DNA of 23,263 nucleotides from a virus: IMG/VR virus record IMGVR_UViG_3300012928_001071, positions 1 through 23,263 of that record; one strand, written 5' to 3'. The position numbers and the translations under genes are program-made. Below are positions 14,854 through 22,033 of the stretch, piece after piece (positions within the stretch are counted from its first letter, which is position 1; every line of letters starts with the position of its first letter). The notes beneath the pieces are model-generated. The model was not told the origin of the DNA and ran no database searches. It worked only from the letters and a program-made list of their open reading frames with translations.

Positions 14854-14927
14854 AAATAGGAATTGGTGCTTTAATAACTGCAATAATGGCATTTGTTGCC
14901 TGGGTGATTAGAAAAATTAAAAAATGA
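14850..14927 (+). CDS. 25-aa single-helix membrane peptide
   Basis: Starts with ATGA overlapping the oxygenase stop and ends with ATGA overlapping the next start, so it exactly bridges two genes. It has a hydrophobic helix (IGALITAIMAFVAWVI) and a basic end (RKIKK), typical of a small inner-membrane peptide with its C-terminus inside. The double 4-bp overlap is the main argument that it is translated. Function unknown. Confidence 0.55.
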   Translation: MKIGIGALITAIMAFVAWVIRKIKK

Positions 14928-15742
14928 GTAGGACTTTGTTTATAGGAGATAGTCATACAGTTGGCTATCAAACAGTAGCCGGTAAAGTCGGCCCTGGCAG
15001 TTATTCATTTTGGAATTCAAACAACTACTGTGAAATATATCAAACACTTGCAAACAAACCAGTTGTGATATACGCACAACCAGGTTCAACAAATACTTTG
15101 TATACCACTTGGTTAAAAAATATGTTTGAAAAGTTTGATGATATTACAGAAGTTTATATTTGTTTGGCTCCATTGAATAGAATGGTTATAAGTTTTGATC
15201 CTAAATTAGAAAATGAATCAGTACCTGTAAATCATTTTACTATAGAACATCAAGAAAGCACAGAAAAAGTTAGGAAATTCAGTGACCAGGCGATTGCAGG
15301 AGAAACTGTTCAAATATTAACAAAGCCAACAGGCAATGATTATCAAAACAGTTTAGGTTTGGAATTTAATCCTGATAAAGGTTTGATTAAACCTGATCTT
15401 AGAAAAGACCCTTGGATGAACATTAAACTGTATAATGAGTGTAACACTATGATAGAGAAAAAGGAATTTTTACTTAACTTGTATGCTTGGGACAATATTT
15501 GTGCAGACAACAATGCAAAACTGTTTATTTTTAATTTTAGAAGTAGAGGTATATGGCCTAGTAAGACAGATTATTTTGGTAAAATGAAAGTAACAAAAAG
15601 GGCAGAAAAAAGTGTAGAAGACTATCTACAAAGCCTAAATATACAAGCAAAAGATTATTTTTTAGAAGACAATGAACATTTTAATTTTGATTATCACACA
15701 GCGGTTGCGGAGAAGTACATACCATGGCTAAAAAATTCATAG
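14924..15742 (+). CDS. SGNH/GDSL hydrolase-like protein 1
   Basis: 272 residues. Block I is FIGDSHTVGY with catalytic Ser10. A terminal DYHTAVAEKYIPWL gives the Asp-x-x-His pair of block V. The middle contains YICLAPLNRM where block III would lie. SGNH enzymes cleave esters, often acetyl groups on polysaccharides or lipids. No signal peptide is seen, so it acts in the cytoplasm or on the virion. It overlaps the second SGNH gene by 19 bp. Confidence 0.68.
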   Translation: MSRTLFIGDSHTVGYQTVAGKVGPGSYSFWNSNNYCEIYQTLANKPVVIYAQPGSTNTLYTTWLKNMFEKFDDITEVYICLAPLNRMVISFDPKLENESVPVNHFTIEHQESTEKVRKFSDQAIAGETVQILTKPTGNDYQNSLGLEFNPDKGLIKPDLRKDPWMNIKLYNECNTMIEKKEFLLNLYAWDNICADNNAKLFIFNFRSRGIWPSKTDYFGKMKVTKRAEKSVEDYLQSLNIQAKDYFLEDNEHFNFDYHTAVAEKYIPWLKNS

Positions 15743-16335
15743 CATTGTTGGGTGACAGTTTTGCGGCTGAATACAATGCCGGCACTCCTGGCTGGGTGGA
15801 CATATTGGCTGAACAGCATTCAGTAAACAATGTGGCAGAAGCAGGTGTAGGAGAATATAAAATTTTGAGGCAACTGCGTGATTTACAAAACACCAATCCT
15901 AATTGGAAAAGTTTATATGAATGCGTGATTGTTGCACACACCAGCCCATTCAGAGTGCATACACCAAAACATCCTTTGCACAAAAAAGGATTGCACAAAA
16001 ACTGTGATTTAATTTACAGTGATATAAAGAATAGATTTGATTGGTTTAATGAAAGTTTATCCACTGCCAAAAATTGGTTTGTGCATCACTTCGACGACGA
16101 CTATCAAATAGGCACATACAAATTGGTAAGAGAAGAAATAAAAAGAATTATTGGTGACGTACCATATCTAGCAATAGATCATTTTGGTTTGAGTGCCAAT
16201 ATAGCAACCGAAACCAACAAACTTGATTTCAGCGATTTTTGGTTATTAAATCGCGGTAATGTAAACCATTATACAGTTGAAGGAAATCAGATTGTTGCCA
16301 AAGCAGTTATTGACAAAGTACAACAAATTTGTTAA
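15724..16335 (+). CDS. SGNH/GDSL hydrolase-like protein 2
   Basis: 203 residues. Block I FIALLGDSFAAEY has Ser12, AGVGEYKILRQL supplies the block II Gly, and VAHTSPFR fits block III. Near the end NHYTVEGNQIVAKAV corresponds to block V, with Asn in place of the usual Asp three residues before what would be the His position; the catalytic pairing is therefore unclear. It follows a second SGNH-like gene, so the two may act on related esters or form a heteromer. Its last bases include the -35 box of the next promoter. Confidence 0.7.
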   Translation: MAKKFIALLGDSFAAEYNAGTPGWVDILAEQHSVNNVAEAGVGEYKILRQLRDLQNTNPNWKSLYECVIVAHTSPFRVHTPKHPLHKKGLHKNCDLIYSDIKNRFDWFNESLSTAKNWFVHHFDDDYQIGTYKLVREEIKRIIGDVPYLAIDHFGLSANIATETNKLDFSDFWLLNRGNVNHYTVEGNQIVAKAVIDKVQQIC

Positions 16336-16338
16336 TAT
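16310..16338 (+). promoter_or_regulatory. Sigma70-type promoter for the folE/queE unit
   Basis: TTGACA (16310-16315), 17-bp spacer, TAATAT (16333-16338, four of six). Start predicted near 16345, leaving a ~14-nt leader with AAGGAG (16346-16351). The distance from -10 box to ATG equals that at 5276 and 18293. Confidence 0.6.
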
Positions 16339-16358
16339 ACACAATAAGGAGAAAAATT

Positions 16359-16574
16359 ATGAGCAGTAGAAAAATGATATATGACGCTCTTGTGGAACAC
16401 GCAAAAGGGCATATCAAAAAACACGCCGCAAATGTAGAAATCTACATGGAAAAGGCAGTGGGTGTAGGAGAACATCCAGATATACTAGAAGCAATAGAAA
16501 AAGAATTAACAGTTATTGCACAATATCATGACCAACTAGAAGTTCTAGAAAAATATATTAGTAAGGCGGATTAA
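16359..16574 (+). CDS. Small helical protein of unknown function
   Basis: 71 residues, helical, with His-rich first half (ALVEHAKGHIKKHAANVEIY) and a second helix ending LEVLEKYISKAD. AAGGAG at 16346-16351 fixes the ATG at 16359; an upstream in-frame extension is unsupported. The stop overlaps the folE start (TAATG). It looks like the short conserved proteins of marine T4-like phages; function unknown. Confidence 0.72.
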   Translation: MSSRKMIYDALVEHAKGHIKKHAANVEIYMEKAVGVGEHPDILEAIEKELTVIAQYHDQLEVLEKYISKAD

Positions 16575-17248
16575 TGAAAGTATCTGATAAGATAAAGCAA
16601 AGGCTGAAAGAGGCTGGTACTAGATATCACAGTAATGACAATATTGCTGATTACATTAATGAAGGCGAGTTACAAGAACTACAAAATGAAGTGGCAGATT
16701 CTTTTGCAGGTGTGTTAGACAGTCTAGTTATTGACACTGAGAACGATCACAACACACAGGACACAGCAAGACGTGTCGCTAAAATGTATGTGAAAGAAGT
16801 ATTTGGTGGAAGGTTTGTTCAACCACCTAAAGTTACTGCTTTCCCGAACATGGGTTATAAGAGTTTATATACAAGTGGTCCAATATCAATTAGATCAACT
16901 TGTGCTCATCATTTTCAGAACATTGTTGGTAAATGTTGGGTAGGCATTGTTCCTAATGGAGAAGTAATTGGATTATCTAAATTCAATAGAATAGTGCATC
17001 ATATTGCTGAACGTCCTCAGATACAAGAAGAGATGACAACACAGATTGCTGACGCATTGAAAAAATATGCAAAGACTGAAAACATTGCTGTACTTGTGAA
17101 AGCAGAACATCATTGCATGACACACAGAGGTGTTAAAGAACATCAGTCAGATATGACCACAGCAATTATGCTAGGAGCATTTGATACTCATGCGCCATTA
17201 AAAAAAGAGTTTTATGATATTTGTTTGAGTATGAAAGGACATGGTTAA
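16574..17248 (+). CDS. folE: GTP cyclohydrolase I
   Basis: Converts GTP to 7,8-dihydroneopterin triphosphate, first step of folate and of preQ0/queuosine synthesis. 224 residues, as in E. coli (222). Zinc ligands are at C110 and H113 in STCAHHFQ and C181 in EHHCMTHRGV, the same numbering as E. coli FolE. LSKFNRIV (substrate pocket) and the C-terminal helical end are present. The gene starts on the previous stop and is followed by a 35-codon gene and queE, so its role is probably preQ0 supply for the TGT/DpdA-like enzyme at 6046. Confidence 0.94.
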   Translation: MKVSDKIKQRLKEAGTRYHSNDNIADYINEGELQELQNEVADSFAGVLDSLVIDTENDHNTQDTARRVAKMYVKEVFGGRFVQPPKVTAFPNMGYKSLYTSGPISIRSTCAHHFQNIVGKCWVGIVPNGEVIGLSKFNRIVHHIAERPQIQEEMTTQIADALKKYAKTENIAVLVKAEHHCMTHRGVKEHQSDMTTAIMLGAFDTHAPLKKEFYDICLSMKGHG

Positions 17249-17249
17249 A

Positions 17250-17357
17250 ATGAGAAAAAAGTTTGAAAAATACTTTGGCGAAGGCACAGCATATGATTTA
17301 GACTATGGCAAACTTTTAATTATTTGTTTGTTGGTTTATATTGCCTTTGTTAAGTAA
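17250..17357 (+). CDS. 35-aa single-helix membrane peptide
   Basis: Encoded between folE and queE. It has a charged N-terminus (MRKKFEKYFGEGTAYDLDYG) and a hydrophobic end (KLLIICLLVYIAFVK). It starts one base after the folE stop and ends one base before the ATG of queE (17359), filling the gap exactly. No family recognised. Confidence 0.5.
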   Translation: MRKKFEKYFGEGTAYDLDYGKLLIICLLVYIAFVK

Positions 17358-17358
17358 A

Positions 17359-18261
17359 ATGCAAGTTGAAGAAAAAAAATATTATTATTCAGAAATATTT
17401 CACAGTATACAGGGTGAAGGAGAATATACAGGCGTTCCAACAGCATGGATAAGATTTTTTCTTTGTAATTTGCAGTGTAATGGATTTGGACAAAAAGATC
17501 CAACGGATCCTAGCACATATGAACTGCCCTTTGAAAACTTTGATGTATCAACTGTAAAACGTGTTGAAGACTTGCCTGTATGGGATAAAGGTTGTGATTC
17601 TAGTTACACATGGGCAAAGAAGTTTAAAGGATTAATGGGACATGAAACTCCTTCTGTGTTAGCAGACAAAATAGTAGATGCTTTAAAAACTGACTCCAAT
17701 CCAGAAGGATTGTTTTTACATCCTGGATCAAAACAGTATCAACATCTATGTTTTACTGGCGGCGAGCCTTTAATGGCAACTGGACAATTGGCTAGTATGG
17801 GAATATACAAAGCACTCAAAAAGAAAAATAATTTGCCTAAGTCTATGACATTTGAAACAAATGGTACACAAACATTGAGAGAACCATTTAAACAATGGAT
17901 AAAAGAGATTCCAGAAGAAATATTTTTTAGTGTAAGTCCAAAACTATTCACAGTGTCGGGTGAGAAGACAGAGAAAGCAATCAAGCCTGAAAATGTTGCA
18001 GAATATACAGAATGTTCTGATAGAGGACAACTTAAATTTGTGGTAGGTGCCGCAGATAGAGAATGGGACGAAATGGAAATGACAGTTGAAAAGTTTCGAA
18101 AAGCAGGTGTGCAATGGCCCGTTTGGATAATGCCCACAGGTGCTAGAGAAGAAGAGCAAGTTGCAACTGCTGGACAGGTGGCTGAAAAGGCATTCAAAAA
18201 AGGATACAATGTGGCGGCAAGAGTTCATGTGTATCTATTTGGTAATGCAATTGGAACATAA
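17359..18261 (+). CDS. queE: QueE-like radical SAM enzyme (7-carboxy-7-deazaguanine synthase)
   Basis: 300 residues. The N-terminal EIFHSIQGEGEYTGVPTAWI is the QueE signature, followed by RFFLCNLQC. The third cluster cysteine is displaced: C36-x3-C40-x38-C79, with C79 in GCDSSYTW, instead of CxxxCxxC. CFTGGEPL and ETNGTQ bind SAM and substrate; FSVSPK is also QueE-like. It would turn 6-carboxytetrahydropterin into 7-carboxy-7-deazaguanine. The ATG at 17359 is chosen because QueE homology starts there; a TTG at 17341 is in frame but overlaps the small gene. It lies in the unit of folE. Confidence 0.85.
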   Translation: MQVEEKKYYYSEIFHSIQGEGEYTGVPTAWIRFFLCNLQCNGFGQKDPTDPSTYELPFENFDVSTVKRVEDLPVWDKGCDSSYTWAKKFKGLMGHETPSVLADKIVDALKTDSNPEGLFLHPGSKQYQHLCFTGGEPLMATGQLASMGIYKALKKKNNLPKSMTFETNGTQTLREPFKQWIKEIPEEIFFSVSPKLFTVSGEKTEKAIKPENVAEYTECSDRGQLKFVVGAADREWDEMEMTVEKFRKAGVQWPVWIMPTGAREEEQVATAGQVAEKAFKKGYNVAARVHVYLFGNAIGT

Positions 18262-18264
18262 CGG

Positions 18265-18293
18265 TAGACTAATTGGAAAAAATAAGGTATAAT
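18265..18293 (+). promoter_or_regulatory. Sigma70-type promoter after queE
   Basis: TAGACT (18265-18270, four of six), 17-bp spacer, perfect TATAAT (18288-18293). Start is near 18300, with a short leader carrying CGGAGG (18301-18306) before ATG 18314. Confidence 0.65.
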
Positions 18294-18313
18294 AATAATT
18301 CGGAGGTAAACAA

Positions 18314-18694
18314 ATGGATATAATCAAAAAGGTAAAAGACGCTTTCGTTAAAAAGAAAGATGTAAAAACTGAAGTGAAAGATCCTAAAATAGAAGCACTG
18401 ATGGCTGAAAAAGAAAAAGCAACTAAAGATGGAAAACCTTGGGTGGCTGTTTTGAACACGCACATTAATAAAGACAATATTAAAAATGGATTTTTTGAAC
18501 TCGATTGGAACAATGAATTTATTGAACAATTGGTAGACGCAGGATATAAAGGTGAAAGCAACGAACAGATTGTTGACTCTTGGTTTAAAACTATTGCTAG
18601 AAATATTCTTGCAGAACAAGGACAAGATCCAAGTAGAGGTGCAGGCTACATCAATACAAAAAATTTAAGTGACGACAAGTCAGAAATTAGTTAA
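18314..18694 (+). CDS. Conserved T4-like marine phage protein of unknown function
   Basis: 126 residues. Basic N-terminus (KKVKDAFVKKKDVK), then a compact domain: PWVAVLNTHINKDNIKNG, FFELDWNNEFIEQLVDAGY and QIVDSWFKTIARNILAEQG. The FELDWN-x-FI...W pattern recalls proteins I associate with T4-like cyanophages and pelagiphages that have no assigned role. It has its own promoter and ribosome site, so it heads a unit that includes the next small gene. Confidence 0.75.
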   Translation: MDIIKKVKDAFVKKKDVKTEVKDPKIEALMAEKEKATKDGKPWVAVLNTHINKDNIKNGFFELDWNNEFIEQLVDAGYKGESNEQIVDSWFKTIARNILAEQGQDPSRGAGYINTKNLSDDKSEIS

Positions 18695-18703
18695 GGAGAA
18701 ACA

Positions 18704-18955
18704 ATGTCAAAAGAAGATATAGATAAACATTCAGAGCATGGTAGAGATACTCACGATCAAGATTTAACTTACGAGAATGAACATAGTACAGATTTAAGTC
18801 CTATGGTCAGAATATCAATTAGAGAATATGATGCATTGAGAGATGAAGCAAAAGAGGCTGGCAAATATATTACAGATCCTGGTTTGATCAGCATTATAGA
18901 TAAAATTGAAGAATTAACAAGAGCATTAAGAAAGCATATTGTTAGGAAATATTAA
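18704..18955 (+). CDS. Small acidic protein of unknown function
   Basis: 83 residues. A His/Asp-rich start (DIDKHSEHGRDTHDQDLTYE) is followed by a likely helical region (VRISIREYDALRDEAKEA, IIDKIEELTRALRKHIVRKY). A strong AAGGAG ribosome site lies about 8 bases upstream. No family recognised. The C-terminal helix may support oligomerisation. Confidence 0.7.
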   Translation: MSKEDIDKHSEHGRDTHDQDLTYENEHSTDLSPMVRISIREYDALRDEAKEAGKYITDPGLISIIDKIEELTRALRKHIVRKY

Positions 18956-18956
18956 T

Positions 18957-19616
18957 ATGTTACAAATCCACAAAAGTATGCATCCAATGACTGAGTTTGC
19001 TCCTGTGTGGAATTTTCCATTATGGTTCGATCAATTTGGAAACAAAGAAGAACTTGGTACAATGAGACAGTGGATAATAGACAACGAAAAAAGTATTATT
19101 GATTCTAACAAACACAAATCAAAAGATGATGGGGGTACTGGTTTGGGTAAAGATAGCCTTACAGCACAATACAACAGTTTTAACTTATTTAAAGTTACTG
19201 AGGAAGTGAACGTTTTTAAAAATATGTTCAATTGGCTACAAGAGTCATACAAAAATTTTATGAATGAATATAAAACGCAACCAAGAAAGTGCATTATGTT
19301 TTGTTGGGCAAATGTAGTTAGACAAGGCCAACCTATCACTATACACAATCATGGAGCGAAACATTTTTCTTATTTGAGTGGTAATTTGCATTTTGAAGAC
19401 TACGCAACACAGACTGTATATCATAATCCTGTTAATCCAAGAATGGTATACGAAACAAAAAATATTGCTGGAGGACTTACATTGTTTCCCAGTTACATAT
19501 TCCATCAAGCAGATCAACACAAAGTGGACAGTGTAAGAGTAAGCATGGCTTTTGATTTGTTTGATACAAATTTTTATGAAGGAGACCGCACAAACGCAGT
19601 GGAGTTTAACGCATGA
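18957..19616 (+). CDS. Putative 2OG-Fe(II) oxygenase-like protein (PF13759-type pattern)
   Basis: 219 residues. The core reads CWANVVRQGQ, ITIHNHGAKHFSYLSGNLHF, GGLTLFPSYIFHQA and DSVRVSMAFDLF. This matches the conserved order of a cupin-fold oxygenase family common in marine T4-like phages: Trp-Ala-Asn, His cluster with SG, FPS...H, then Arg on the last strand. Candidate iron ligands are among H130/H132 and H183, with R194 for 2-oxoglutarate. ATG 18957 follows the previous stop by one base; an upstream in-frame start overlaps that gene and is unlikely. Substrate unknown. Confidence 0.68.
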   Translation: MLQIHKSMHPMTEFAPVWNFPLWFDQFGNKEELGTMRQWIIDNEKSIIDSNKHKSKDDGGTGLGKDSLTAQYNSFNLFKVTEEVNVFKNMFNWLQESYKNFMNEYKTQPRKCIMFCWANVVRQGQPITIHNHGAKHFSYLSGNLHFEDYATQTVYHNPVNPRMVYETKNIAGGLTLFPSYIFHQADQHKVDSVRVSMAFDLFDTNFYEGDRTNAVEFNA

Positions 19617-20599
19617 CATACATTTTAGTTGATACTGCAAATACATTTTTTAGAGCAAGACACGTGATTCGTGGAGATCTTAATGAAAAAATAGGTATGG
19701 CTCTGCACATTACTTTTAATTCAATACGTAAAGTTTGGAGAGATTTTGATGGCAGTCATGTTGTATTTTGTTTGGAAGGAAGAAGTTGGCGTAAAGATCA
19801 TTATGCACCTTACAAAAGAAATAGATCAGATGCAAGAGCAGTAAGAACAGAAACTGAAGTTGAAGAAGATGAAGTATTTTGGGAAACATTTGATAATTTC
19901 AGAGACTTTATTGATCAAAAAACTAATTGCACAGTATTAAGACATGAACAATTAGAAGCAGATGATTTAATTGCTGGTTGGATACAAGCACACCCTGATG
20001 ACAATCACGTGATAGTGTCAACAGATGGCGACTTTGCACAATTAATTGCACCTAATGTAAAACAATACAATGGCATTCAAGACGTTACAACTACACATGA
20101 AGGCTACTTTGATGAAAAAGGCAAACGTGTTATAGATAAAAAAACAAAAGAAGAAAAGCCTGCTCCTAATCCGCAGTGGTTACTATTTGAAAAATGTATG
20201 AGAGGTGACAGTTCAGATAATGTGTTTTCTGCTTATCCTGGTGTGAGAACAAAAGGCACTAAAAAGAAAGTTGGCTTACAAGAAGCCTTCGCAGATAGAG
20301 AATCAAAAGGATACAACTGGAACAATTTAATGTTACAAAGATGGGTAGATCATGAAGGCAATGAGCATAGAGTACTCGATGATTACAATAGAAATGTACA
20401 ACTATGTGATTTGTCTGCACAGCCTGATGATATCAAAGATAAGATTAAAGAAACTGTTTCTAAAGCAAAACAAAAAGAAATAGAACAAGTAGGTTTGAAA
20501 TTAATTAAATTTTGTGCAAAATGGGATATGCAAAGAATTGCAGATTCACCAGAATCATATGCAGAGCCTTTGAATGCACGATACAAAAAAGGAGAATAA
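19613..20599 (+). CDS. rnh: 5'-3' exonuclease / RNase H (T4 Rnh, FEN family)
   Basis: 328 residues (T4 RNase H 305). It removes RNA primers and flaps from lagging strands. Metal-binding acids of the FEN fold: D7 in LVDTAN, E115/D117/D118 in LEADDLIAGW, D138/D140 in STDGDFAQL, D199/D202 in RGDSSDN. PGVRTKGT then begins the helix-three-turn-helix that grips DNA. The start overlaps the previous stop by 4 bp. It works with the polymerase and clamp 14 kb upstream. Confidence 0.9.
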   Translation: MTYILVDTANTFFRARHVIRGDLNEKIGMALHITFNSIRKVWRDFDGSHVVFCLEGRSWRKDHYAPYKRNRSDARAVRTETEVEEDEVFWETFDNFRDFIDQKTNCTVLRHEQLEADDLIAGWIQAHPDDNHVIVSTDGDFAQLIAPNVKQYNGIQDVTTTHEGYFDEKGKRVIDKKTKEEKPAPNPQWLLFEKCMRGDSSDNVFSAYPGVRTKGTKKKVGLQEAFADRESKGYNWNNLMLQRWVDHEGNEHRVLDDYNRNVQLCDLSAQPDDIKDKIKETVSKAKQKEIEQVGLKLIKFCAKWDMQRIADSPESYAEPLNARYKKGE

Positions 20600-20600
20600 C

Positions 20601-21101
20601 ATGGTTACAAAGTATTTTGCTAAACCAATATTAGATGGTCGTTTTTGGATACTAGAAGAAGACGGTAGAAAACTTGGAACAATATGTAAACAAGAAGATC
20701 GAAGATATATGTTTAGTTGTGATACAGGCACAATGATATTTGACAATCAAAGGCAATTACAAAACAAGTTTAATGGTAGTTGGATGTGGGGCTCTACACT
20801 AGAGCAAACTGCTGAACCAACTCAAACTATAAAAGAAGTAAGTGTATATGATTACCCAAGCAAGTTCAAAGCATTCAACCAAATATTTGATGTGCAAAAG
20901 AAACTGCCTTTGTTTACCAAAAGTAAAAAATCTAAAAGTTTATATTGTGCAGGATATTATATTATAAAATTTGAAAAAGGATGGGTTAGAAGTTTTTGCC
21001 CTAAAATGCTTACACTAGATAGATACCCATTTAAAGGACCTTTTAGAACACAATTAGAAATGAAACAGGAGTTAGCAAATGCAAACAAGAACTCCTATTA
21101 A
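20601..21101 (+). CDS. Conserved T4-like marine phage protein of unknown function
   Basis: 166 residues. Mostly beta-rich at the start (GRFWILEEDGRKLGTICKQ, YMFSCDTGTMIFDN). A central YDYPSKFKAFNQIFDVQKKLPLFTK and a C-terminal part with GYYIIKFEKGWVRSFCPK and RYPFKGPF follow. This ordering of strands and the YPFKGPF motif recalls hypothetical proteins of marine T4-like phages. AAGGAG just upstream sets ATG 20601; an in-frame ATG at 20574 overlaps rnh and is rejected. It overlaps the next gene by 23 bp. Confidence 0.72.
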   Translation: MVTKYFAKPILDGRFWILEEDGRKLGTICKQEDRRYMFSCDTGTMIFDNQRQLQNKFNGSWMWGSTLEQTAEPTQTIKEVSVYDYPSKFKAFNQIFDVQKKLPLFTKSKKSKSLYCAGYYIIKFEKGWVRSFCPKMLTLDRYPFKGPFRTQLEMKQELANANKNSY

Positions 21102-21312
21102 TACAGCATCCATTGAAAGACTTCTTCAGCAGATTAAAAATGCTGATCAGTCACAGCAAAAACAGGTTACTTTAGATATTGCAAGTGCTAAAGAAGTGTC
21201 ATATGCACTTGCCACAGTGCTGGCTAGACTGGCTGGTGACTATGAGTCATTAATTGCAAAAGGCGATTCAGACCAAGAAATAGAAGTGAAAGTAGACGGC
21301 GGAAGCCTGTAA
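21079..21312 (+). CDS. Small protein of unknown function, 77 aa
   Basis: Gln/Asp-rich, largely helical (IERLLQQIKNADQSQQKQ, SAKEVSYALATVLARLAGDY), with a beta-like end (QEIEVKVDGG). An AGGAG about 13 bases before the ATG supports translation. No family recognised. It is the last gene before a 50-bp gap with a late-type promoter candidate. Confidence 0.7.
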   Translation: MQTRTPINTASIERLLQQIKNADQSQQKQVTLDIASAKEVSYALATVLARLAGDYESLIAKGDSDQEIEVKVDGGSL

Positions 21313-21345
21313 ACCATTAACTACTAATAATATACATCAAAATTG

Positions 21346-21353
21346 GATAAATA
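21346..21353 (+). promoter_or_regulatory. Candidate T4-type late promoter
   Basis: GATAAATA matches seven of eight bases of the T4 late box TATAAATA, in a 50-bp gap. It ends nine bases before ATG 21363, which has no Shine-Dalgarno sequence, so a leader would be almost absent. A short AT-rich match can arise by chance. Confidence 0.35.
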
Positions 21354-21362
21354 TGTTATATT

Positions 21363-21653
21363 ATGAGTAGACCTAAACCCACGATACTATTAGAAAACGT
21401 CAACAAAAGCGACTACAAATCTGAGCAAGTTTTGGCGGCGGAAGCCATTTGGGCAGTTTTCTACAAAAACAAACCCTTCAATTTGAAGTCATCTAATTTA
21501 TTGAACAATTATCCAGGACCAAAATACAAAAAGGTCTCTTTTTCAAATCCTGGACACGCATTCAATCTAGCAAAAAAATTGAACACTATGTTCAACACTG
21601 AAGAATTCACGGTGGTCAAATTGACCCAGGGTGAAACTGTCAGTGAAAAATGA
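21363..21653 (+). CDS. Conserved small phage protein of unknown function
   Basis: 96 residues. Segments LLENVNKSDYKSEQVLAAEA, NNYPGPKYKKVSFSNPGHAF and LAKKLNTMFNTEEFTVVKL suggest a small alpha/beta domain. The PGPKYKK-x-SFSNPGHAFNLA stretch is distinctive and, as I recall, recurs in T4-like cyanophage proteins of unknown role. No ribosome site is visible before the ATG. It overlaps the next gene as ATGA. Confidence 0.75.
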   Translation: MSRPKPTILLENVNKSDYKSEQVLAAEAIWAVFYKNKPFNLKSSNLLNNYPGPKYKKVSFSNPGHAFNLAKKLNTMFNTEEFTVVKLTQGETVSEK

Positions 21654-22033
21654 TATCCAAAGAAGCCTACACTAAAATATTCCTAAAACAGGCAAACATT
21701 TCTGTTGGCGAAAATACTATGAAAGAATATATGCCTGTTTGGTGGAAAAATACTAGAAGATCTGGTGGACTAAGATTGACAGAAGCAGGCTTTGAATTTA
21801 TCACAGAAAAATTAGAAATAAAAGTTTACGAAGTTCCATTTCCTATGGATTTCACTCTCACTACTCAGGTGATTATATTTTTAGACAAATATATTAATTG
21901 TCCATATTTTCTTGCAGAAGACGGTATAGTTGTAACCAATGAAAGAAAAGCAATGGAATTAATGCTATTTTCTGGAGATATTAGAAAATATGGTCTGAAT
22001 AAAGCAATATCTAGACTAGAATCTACAGAATAA
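21650..22033 (+). CDS. Conserved phage protein of unknown function, 127 aa
   Basis: Recognisable segments are MPVWWKNTRRSGGLRLTEAGFEFI, which looks like a winged-helix or DNA-binding beta hairpin, then VIIFLDKYINCPYFL and VVTNERKAMELMLFSGDI. The RLTEAGFEFI...FLDKYINCPYF order is, as I recall, typical of a small protein kept in marine T4-like phages without known role. It is coupled to the preceding gene by a 4-bp overlap and ends just before a 124-bp regulatory gap. Confidence 0.75.
   Translation: MISKEAYTKIFLKQANISVGENTMKEYMPVWWKNTRRSGGLRLTEAGFEFITEKLEIKVYEVPFPMDFTLTTQVIIFLDKYINCPYFLAEDGIVVTNERKAMELMLFSGDIRKYGLNKAISRLESTE

Noticed and set aside
16329-16358. N-terminal extension of the 71-aa gene
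   Set aside because: AAGGAG lies just before ATG 16359 and the predicted transcript starts near 16345, inside the extension.
17739-18209. 156-codon open frame on the minus strand inside queE
   Set aside because: It lies wholly over a well-supported gene, has no recognisable domain, and arises from AT-rich codon bias. Other long minus-strand frames (3942-4334, 7230-7640, 18269-18625, 19245-19646) were dropped for the same reason.
18939-18956. Upstream in-frame start for the 219-aa oxygenase-like gene
   Set aside because: It would overlap the preceding gene without a ribosome site; ATG 18957 follows the stop directly.
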